Source: CAKZYD01 sp039814715 (GTDB taxonomy: Bacteria > Pseudomonadota > Alphaproteobacteria > Sphingomonadales > CAKZYD01). From it: DNA of 6,923 nt. Below, piece by piece: positions 6,702 through 6,923 of this stretch. Below the pieces are notes generated by a model. That model had not been told where the DNA came from. It ran no database searches and saw only the letters and a program-made list of their open reading frames with translations. The stretch is taken from the NCBI GenBank assembly GCA_039814715.1, contig JBCCAR010000063.1, positions 1 to 6,923 of the forward strand. Direction: 5' to 3'. The position numbers were made by a program, and so were the translations under genes. Position 1 is the stretch's first letter; every line of letters begins with the position of its first letter.

Positions 6702-6731
6702 AGCACGTTTCACTTACTCAGAGCCATTTGA
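6700..6731 (+). repeat. 32-base gene-end repeat module, right copy
   Basis: This matches the minus strand of 170-201 in 31 of 32 positions, the single change falling at the C in ACTTACTC. Its first two bases are the last two of the TAG stop codon (6699-6701) of the beta-oxidation gene, so it abuts that gene in the sense direction. The junction also forms the palindrome GCTCTAGAGC (6695-6704). Confidence 0.88.
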
Positions 6732-6826
6732 CCAGATTTAGGTTTTTCTCTGGTCAGGAGCATGCATCGCCATGATGCCATTGCATCATAAGATGCTTGC
6801 GACGCAGCCAGCGGGAAACCTAAGCT
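6732..6826. repeat. structured spacer between the two repeat modules
   Basis: This 95-base stretch has no convincing reading frame but several inverted pairs. GACCAGA/TCTGGTC (6730-6736 with 6749-6755) overlaps the end of the 32-base module. ATGATGC/GCATCAT (6772-6778 with 6783-6789) has a CATT loop and can be flanked by AGCAT/ATGCT (6759-6763 with 6794-6798). TTAGGTTT/AAACCTAA (6738-6745 with 6816-6823) closes the whole stretch. It is probably an internal part of a larger folded repeat element. It has no counterpart at the left end of the window. Confidence 0.55.
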
Positions 6827-6923
6827 GGCCCTGCGGGTGACGCCCTGGAAGACGCGGGGTGCGTTGTACGCCTTGTCCGATGCACCGCATCGCACTGCAA
6901 CCTACGCCTGCCCCGCGCCTTCC
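6827..6923. repeat. long hairpin repeat module, right copy (cut by window end)
   Basis: All 97 bases are identical to 64-160, in the same orientation and 6,763 bases away. The 5' arm (6838-6859) and the inner hairpins are complete, but the 3' arm is cut after CCCCGCGCCTTCC. By analogy with the left copy, about nine more bases of the arm should follow, and then possibly a 32-base module. Perfect identity over non-coding DNA points to recent spread, gene conversion or functional constraint. Confidence 0.9.

Noticed and set aside
6730..6755. Intrinsic terminator for the beta-oxidation gene
   Set aside because: The GACCAGA/TCTGGTC stem has its T-run in the loop rather than after the stem, so it does not fit the usual terminator form.
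64..6923. The whole interval as a mobile island bounded by direct repeats
   Set aside because: The interior consists of core genes (rnd, aspS) with uniform composition and no integrase or transposase, so the repeats are better read as independent insertions in a stable chromosome.

Overview
The window looks like chromosomal DNA from a moderately GC-rich alphaproteobacterium. The aspartyl-tRNA synthetase and RNase D sequences have the alphaproteobacterial style, and a divergent rnd / aspS neighbourhood is, from memory, common in that class. A Caulobacterales/Maricaulales/Hyphomonadales-type host is my best guess, but genus cannot be told from this sequence alone.

Layout from left to right. 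Positions 1-63 hold nothing I can call. Positions 64-201 are a repeat block: a roughly 106-base module that folds into a long hairpin, followed directly by a 32-base module. Next comes rnd (RNase D, minus strand, 206-1372). Diverging from it are a small YdcZ/DUF606-type membrane protein (1436-1894, plus) and aspS (1990-3774, plus), separated by 95 bases. An unnamed soluble protein resembling DUF3885 proteins (3902-4474, minus) faces aspS tail to tail. A 157-base divergent control region (4475-4631) separates it from a single large fatty-acid beta-oxidation enzyme (enoyl-CoA hydratase plus 3-hydroxyacyl-CoA dehydrogenase, 4632-6701, plus). The window ends in a second repeat block (6700-6923).

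The genes are mostly ordinary housekeeping and metabolism: exonucleolytic RNA processing (RNase D), aspartate charging for translation (AspRS, probably the non-discriminating kind that also feeds the Asp-tRNA(Asn) amidation route), and fatty-acid degradation. They do not form one pathway. The two genes of no clear function (the YdcZ-type protein and the DUF3885-like protein) are not obviously linked to their neighbours.

The unusual part is the repeats. Bases 64-160 recur without a mismatch at 6827-6923, in the same orientation. A 32-base module sits at the 3' end of both outer genes, 4 bases after the rnd stop codon and overlapping the stop of the oxidation enzyme, in the sense direction of each gene, with 31/32 identity. 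The arrangement suggests a modular dispersed repeat family, possibly a MITE-like or palindromic intergenic element bounded by 32-base inverted ends, that settles against gene 3' ends. The right copy is cut by the window end, so its far terminus is a testable prediction. I found no CRISPR array, tRNA, rRNA, transposase gene, toxin-antitoxin pair or defence system.
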